The position numbers and the translations under genes are program-made. Below the pieces are notes generated by a model. That model was not told the DNA's origin. It was given only the letters and a program-made list of their open reading frames with translations, and did not search any database. DNA of 10,535 nucleotides from positions 1 through 10,535 of the forward strand of contig JAJKJG010000358.1 in the NCBI GenBank assembly GCA_021154065.1. The letters are read 5' to 3'. Below, one piece after another: positions 6,228-10,535 of the stretch (position 1 is its first letter; every line of letters begins with the position of its first letter). The DNA is from Methylobacterium sp. Its GTDB lineage: Bacteria > Pseudomonadota > Alphaproteobacteria > Rhizobiales > Beijerinckiaceae.

Positions 6228-7197
6228 TCAGGCGGCAAGCTCGGCCGCCCGCCGGCAGCGCACGAGATGGTCCGCGCCGAGGGCCTCGAGCCCGGGCGCC
6301 GGCCGCTCCCGGCAGATGGCCCTCGCCTCGGGGCAGCGCGGGTGGAAGCTGCACCCGGTCGGCGGATCGAGCGGATTGGGGACCTCGCCGGTGACCTTGA
6401 CGCCCCGCGTCCGCCCGAAGGGGTCGGGAATCGCGGCAATGAGGGCGCGCGTGTAGGGATGGCGGGGACGGGTGAAGATCGTCTCCCATGGCCCGGTCTC
6501 GACGACGCGGCCGAGATACATCACGGCGACGCGGTCGCTCATGTGCTCGACGACGCCGAGGTCGTGGCTGATCATGATGTAGGACAGCCGGAAGGCGTCC
6601 TTGAGCTCGAGCAGGAGATTGATGATCTGCGCCCGGATCGAGACGTCGAGCGCCGACACCGGCTCGTCCAGCAGCACCACCTTCGGCCGCAGGATCAGCG
6701 CCCGGGCGATGCCGATGCGCTGGCGCTGGCCGCCGGAGAACTCGTGCGGATAGCGCGCCGCATGCTCCGGCCGCAGGCCGACCTGCGCCAGCATCGCGGC
6801 GATGCGGGCGTCGATCTCGCCGTCGTCGGTCATGCCGTGCAGGCGAAGCGGCGTCGCGAGCGTCGCCCGGACGGTCTGGCGCGGGTTGAGCGAGGAATAG
6901 GGGTCCTGGAAGACGAGCTGCGCGATACGGGCCCGCGCCATGCGGTCCATGCCGGCGCCGACCTCATGGCCGTCGAGAAGGATGCGGCCGCGCGTCGGCG
7001 CCTGGAGGCCGAGGATCGACAGGGCGAGGGTCGACTTGCCGCAGCCGGACTCGCCGACGACGCCGAGGCACTCGCCCTTCTTGAGCTCGAGATCGACGCC
7101 GTCCACGGCCGGCAGGGACCGTCTGCCGCGGAAGTAGCCCCCGACCGGAAAATGGACGGCGAGGTCCTCGACCTTGAGGATCGTCTCGGGCGCGGGC

Positions 7198-7205
<8 letters not shown>
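6228..7205 (-). CDS. dppF: Dipeptide/oligopeptide ABC transporter, ATP-binding protein (DppF/OppF type)
   Basis: The protein has 325 residues from the ATG at 7205, which overlaps the dppD-like stop by 8 bp; a start at 7229 would add eight residues and a larger overlap. It is the second cytoplasmic ATPase of the importer. Visible elements are the Walker [10 protein letters not shown] (51-59), Q-loop FQDPYSSLNPR with Gln100, signature SGGQRQR (157-163), Walker B LLDEP with Glu181, D-loop SALD, and H-loop His214. The SSLNPR segment after the Q-loop is typical of the DppF/OppF subfamily. The C-terminal oligopeptide-transporter domain has HPYT and the cysteine series C285-x5-C291-x6-C298 ... C317. 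Homologous ATPases have been reported to bind a 4Fe-4S cluster there; I infer the same here. It is the last gene of the operon. Substrate class (peptide, nickel, glutathione) cannot be told from this subunit. Confidence 0.95.
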
Positions 7206-8174
<969 letters not shown>

Positions 8175-8178
<4 letters not shown>

Positions 8179-8996
8179 GCCTTCCCTGCCCTTCCCTGCG
8201 GGTCGAGGATATCGCGCAGGCCGTCGCCCAAGAGGTTCAGCCCGAGGACGGTGATGAAGATCGCAAGCCCGGGGAAGATCGAGATCCAGGGCGCGGTCGT
8301 GATCTGGTCGCGGGCGTCGGACAGCATGCTGCCCCAGCTCGGGAAAGGCGGCCGGATGCCGAGGCCGAGGAACGACAGCGCAGCTTCGGCCAGAACCGCG
8401 CCGCCCATGCCGAGCGTCCCGATGACGATGATCGGGCCGAGCATGTTGGGCAGGAGCTGCGTCACCATGATCCGGACATCGCCGTATCCGAGAACCTTCG
8501 CGGCCTGCACGTAGCCCTGGCTCTTCAGCGACAGCGCCGAGGCGCGCGCGAGGCGGCAGGTGAAGGACCAGTTGGTGAGCCCGAGCGCGATCAGGAGGCT
8601 CGTCAGCCCCGGAGTCAGGATCGCCATCAGGGCGAGCGCGAAGATGAGCGACGGGATCGCCAGCACGAGGTTCGTCAGGCCGCTGACGAAATCGTCCCAC
8701 CAGCCGCCCCAATAGCCGGCCGAGAGCCCGAGGCAGACGCCGATGACGGTGTTGATCAGCTGCGAGACGATGCCGACCGTCAGCGAGATGCGGGCGCCGT
8801 AGAGAACGCGCGAGTAGATGTCGCGTCCCTGGGCGTCGGTGCCGAACCAGAAGGCGCCGCCCGGCGGCTCCTCCGCGTTCATCAGGTTCGCGTCCATGAC
8901 GGGGTCGGTATGGGCAAGCCATGGCGCAAGCACGCCGGCGATGACGACGAGCGCAAACAGCGTCCCGCCGATCACGAGATTGGCGCCGATCCTCAC
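8175..8996 (-). CDS. dppC: Dipeptide/oligopeptide ABC transporter permease (DppC type)
   Basis: The protein has 273 residues from a GTG at 8996. The ribosome site GAGGCGG lies seven bases upstream and overlaps the stop of the preceding permease, only 9 bp away. The N-terminal helix (5-26) is followed by a periplasmic segment with the DppC hallmark [21 protein letters not shown] (its first part at 51-60). Further membrane helices lie at about 72-94, 105-128, 131-147, 186-208 and 238-260. The cytoplasmic EAA-like coupling loop is [20 protein letters not shown] (165-184), with Gln in place of the usual Glu and His at its ends. The subunit forms half of the inner-membrane channel together with the DppB-type partner. 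The C-terminus overlaps the next gene by four bases, indicating tight translational coupling. Confidence 0.95.
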
Positions 8997-9005
8997 CGTC
9001 CCGCC

Positions 9006-9941
9006 TCAGCTGTACTTGATGCGCGGATCGATCAGCGCGCAGAGGACGTCGACCAGCGTGTTGACGAAGAGGAAGAACAGCACGATCACCAGGATCGAGC
9101 CCTGGACGACCGGGATGTCGCGCAGGCTGACGCTGTCGACGAGCAGCGATCCGAGGCCGGGCCAGGCGAACAGCTTCTCGACGATCACCGCCTGGCCGAT
9201 GACGCTGCCGAACTGCAGGCCGACGGTGGTGAGGACGATGACGAGGGCGTTGCGGGCTAGATGCCAGTGCACGACCTGGCGCTCGCTCATGCCCTTCGAG
9301 CGGGCGGTGCGGACGAAATCGGCATTGAGGATCTCGAGCACGGCGGCCCGGGTCGTGCGGGCGAGGAGTGCCAGCGGCGCGACGCCGAGCGCGATCGCCG
9401 GCAGGACGATGTAGCGCAAGCCGCCGTCGCCGTAGCCGAAGCTCGGCAGCCAGCCGAGCTTCAGCGCGAAGAGATACATCAGGAGGAGGCCGAGCCAGAA
9501 TTTCGGCAGCGACAGGCCGGAGACGGCGCCGACCATCGACAGCGTGTCGATGAGGCTGCCGGGCTTCAGCGCCGCCACGAAACCGAGCGGCACGCCGAGC
9601 ACGATGGCGATGACCATCGCGGCAAAGCACAGCTGCAGGGTCGGCCACATCCGGGCGGCGAGCACGGCGGTCACCGGCTGGCGCGTGCGGAAGGAGGTGC
9701 CGAGATCCAGGCTCGCGAGCTGGAGGACGTAGTTTCCGAAGCGCACGTGAAGCGGATCGCCGAGCCCGAGCTGACGGTTGACGCGCTCGATGACCTGCGC
9801 GTCCATCACGTTGCGCCCGTCGTCGCCGAGGCTCGACGCGAAGGTGCCCGGGATGACGCTGAACAGGACGAAGATCAGCAGCGCGACCGCGAGGATGATC
9901 GGAACGGTCTGCAGGACGCGCCGCAAGAGGAAAGCGAACAT
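9006..9941 (-). CDS. dppB: Dipeptide/oligopeptide ABC transporter permease (DppB type)
   Basis: The protein has 311 residues, normal for DppB. The ATG at 9941 has GGGG six bases upstream. Visible are the typical N-terminal helix with RRVLQTVPIILAVALLIFVL (7-26), FSVIPG (27-32), and the extracytoplasmic SLDLGTSFRTRQPV (77-90). More helices lie at about 101-126, 133-163, 176-196, 231-252 and 280-304. The EAA-type loop FVRTARSKGMSERQVVHWHL (209-228) contacts an ATPase. It closes with the family ending LIDPRIKYS. It forms the inner-membrane channel with the DppC-type permease. It stands 75 bp after the binding-protein gene, a gap that contains two stem-loops. Confidence 0.95.
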   Translation of the reverse strand: MFAFLLRRVLQTVPIILAVALLIFVLFSVIPGTFASSLGDDGRNVMDAQVIERVNRQLGLGDPLHVRFGNYVLQLASLDLGTSFRTRQPVTAVLAARMWPTLQLCFAAMVIAIVLGVPLGFVAALKPGSLIDTLSMVGAVSGLSLPKFWLGLLLMYLFALKLGWLPSFGYGDGGLRYIVLPAIALGVAPLALLARTTRAAVLEILNADFVRTARSKGMSERQVVHWHLARNALVIVLTTVGLQFGSVIGQAVIVEKLFAWPGLGSLLVDSVSLRDIPVVQGSILVIVLFFLFVNTLVDVLCALIDPRIKYS

Positions 9942-9961
9942 CGGATCCCCGACCTGACGCC

Positions 9962-9980
9962 GCGCCGAAGGGGACGGCGC
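9962..9980 (-). other. Second intra-operon stem-loop, before dppB
   Basis: GCGCCG (9962-9967) and CGGCGC (9975-9980) are exact inverted copies around a seven-base loop, giving a six-pair all-G/C hairpin in the minus-strand transcript. It ends about 20 bases before the dppB-type start codon. No T run follows. Together with the neighbouring hairpin it fills most of the gap between receptor and permease genes. Confidence 0.5.
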
Positions 9981-9994
9981 CAGGGCGAATGCGT

Positions 9995-10014
9995 GGCCGG
10001 CTTTACCGCCAGCC
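9995..10014 (-). other. Stem-loop directly behind the solute-binding protein gene
   Basis: In the minus-strand transcript GGCUGGC pairs with GCCGGCC around GGUAAA: seven pairs, one of them a G-U. The stem starts two bases after the stop codon at 10017. No T run follows, so it looks like a stability or partial-termination element rather than a full terminator. Binding-protein genes at the head of ABC importer operons often have such structures, which raise receptor messenger over the downstream genes. Confidence 0.5.
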
Positions 10015-10016
10015 GC

Positions 10017-10535
10017 CTACTTCGCGGCCGGCGAGGACTCGTCGACCCAGAGGCTCTCGTAATCCTGGAACGCGAGCTCGGTCGCGTTCGGCTGCAGGCC
10101 GTGGAGCCAGGGCTGATAGGCCATCACCGCCTTGTTGTAGTTGAAGAACCACACAGGCGCCTCCTCGTAGATGATGGCGTCGACCTTCTTCAGGTTGGCG
10201 ATCTTCTTTGCCGGATCGTCCATCGCTCCCGCCTCGTCGAGGAGCTTGTCGACTTCGGCGTTCTTGAACGTGGTGTAGTTGCAGGCCGAGGCCGGCGTCG
10301 CCGAGTGGAAGCACTTCAGCGCCGCCTGCGGGTCGGGACCCGAGTTCACCGAGTAGATGTAGGCCTGGTAGTCACCCTTGCGGATGACTTCCGCCAGCAC
10401 CGTCGCCTCGACCGGCTTGATCTTCACCTTGACGCCGACCTTCTCCAGCATCGGGATCACCGCCTCGACGATCGGCACGCCCCAGCTCTCGTTGGACGAG
10501 GCGGTCCATTCGAACTCGAACCCCTGCGCGAAGCC
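10017..10535 (-). CDS. dppA: Family 5 extracellular solute-binding protein, C-terminal part (partial)
   Basis: The gene runs off the right edge; 172 C-terminal residues are visible, with the frame open to base 10535. Family 5 binding proteins usually have 500-550 residues, so about a third is present. Recognisable features are NESWGVPIVEAVIPMLEKVG, the PVEATVLAEVIRKGDYQAYIYS stretch, SGPDP, a segment with FHS and NYTTFKNAEVDKLLDEA, then IYEEAPVWFFNYNKAVMA, all typical of lobe I/II closing elements in dipeptide/oligopeptide receptors. Two cysteines lie 12 positions apart (KCFHS and SACNY), a spacing suited to a periplasmic disulfide. The protein is the periplasmic receptor of the transporter encoded just downstream. 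The ligand cannot be predicted from this part. The signal peptide and promoter lie outside the window. Confidence 0.92.
   Translation of the reverse strand, partial: GFAQGFEFEWTASSNESWGVPIVEAVIPMLEKVGVKVKIKPVEATVLAEVIRKGDYQAYIYSVNSGPDPQAALKCFHSATPASACNYTTFKNAEVDKLLDEAGAMDDPAKKIANLKKVDAIIYEEAPVWFFNYNKAVMAYQPWLHGLQPNATELAFQDYESLWVDESSPAAK

Noticed and set aside
8179..9648. N-terminal extension of the dppD frame over the permease genes
   Set aside because: The extension is Arg-rich and without motif, while both permeases are intact in another frame; the GTG at 8178 gives a normal-length ATPase.

Overview
The window is GC-rich, densely coded DNA with the codon habits of an alphaproteobacterium, most likely Hyphomicrobiales (Rhizobiales). 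That guess rests on the high GC, the aroC-ribB neighbourhood, the lipid-anchored L,D-transpeptidase and the style of the dipeptide-type ABC operon. I cannot name a genus. No rRNA, tRNA, CRISPR array, transposase, integrase or phage gene is visible.

Layout, plus strand, 1-2577: the 3' end of aroC (chorismate synthase), then a ribB gene with a degenerate GTP-cyclohydrolase-II-like tail (RibBX type) whose start touches the aroC stop, then a Wzx/MATE-type polysaccharide flippase 16 bp downstream. Next, 2578-2908 is a gene-free stretch between convergent genes. It holds two adjacent imperfect copies of a roughly 120-bp unit, each with a GC-rich palindrome and a shared 22-bp core, plus two weak terminator-like hairpins.

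2909-6055: a class II-type histone deacetylase-like amidohydrolase (minus) diverges from an L,D-transpeptidase lipoprotein (plus). The latter is followed by a small charged helical ORF of unknown function. Converging on it from the minus strand is a two-gene unit: a 66-aa conserved-looking small protein, then a Tat-exported metallophosphoesterase.

6228-10535 (minus, reading right to left): the 3' part of a family 5 solute-binding protein gene, two stem-loops, then permeases DppB and DppC and ATPases DppD and DppF. The last four genes are nearly contiguous, with short overlaps and GTG starts. Together they make a complete dipeptide/oligopeptide (or nickel-type) importer: periplasmic receptor, two permeases, two ATPases. 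The substrate cannot be read from the sequence.

Most of the window is ordinary housekeeping and transport. The items most worth a second look are the tandem intergenic repeat, the RibBX domain that has lost its zinc cysteines, the two unassigned small proteins, and the stem-loops behind the binding-protein gene.
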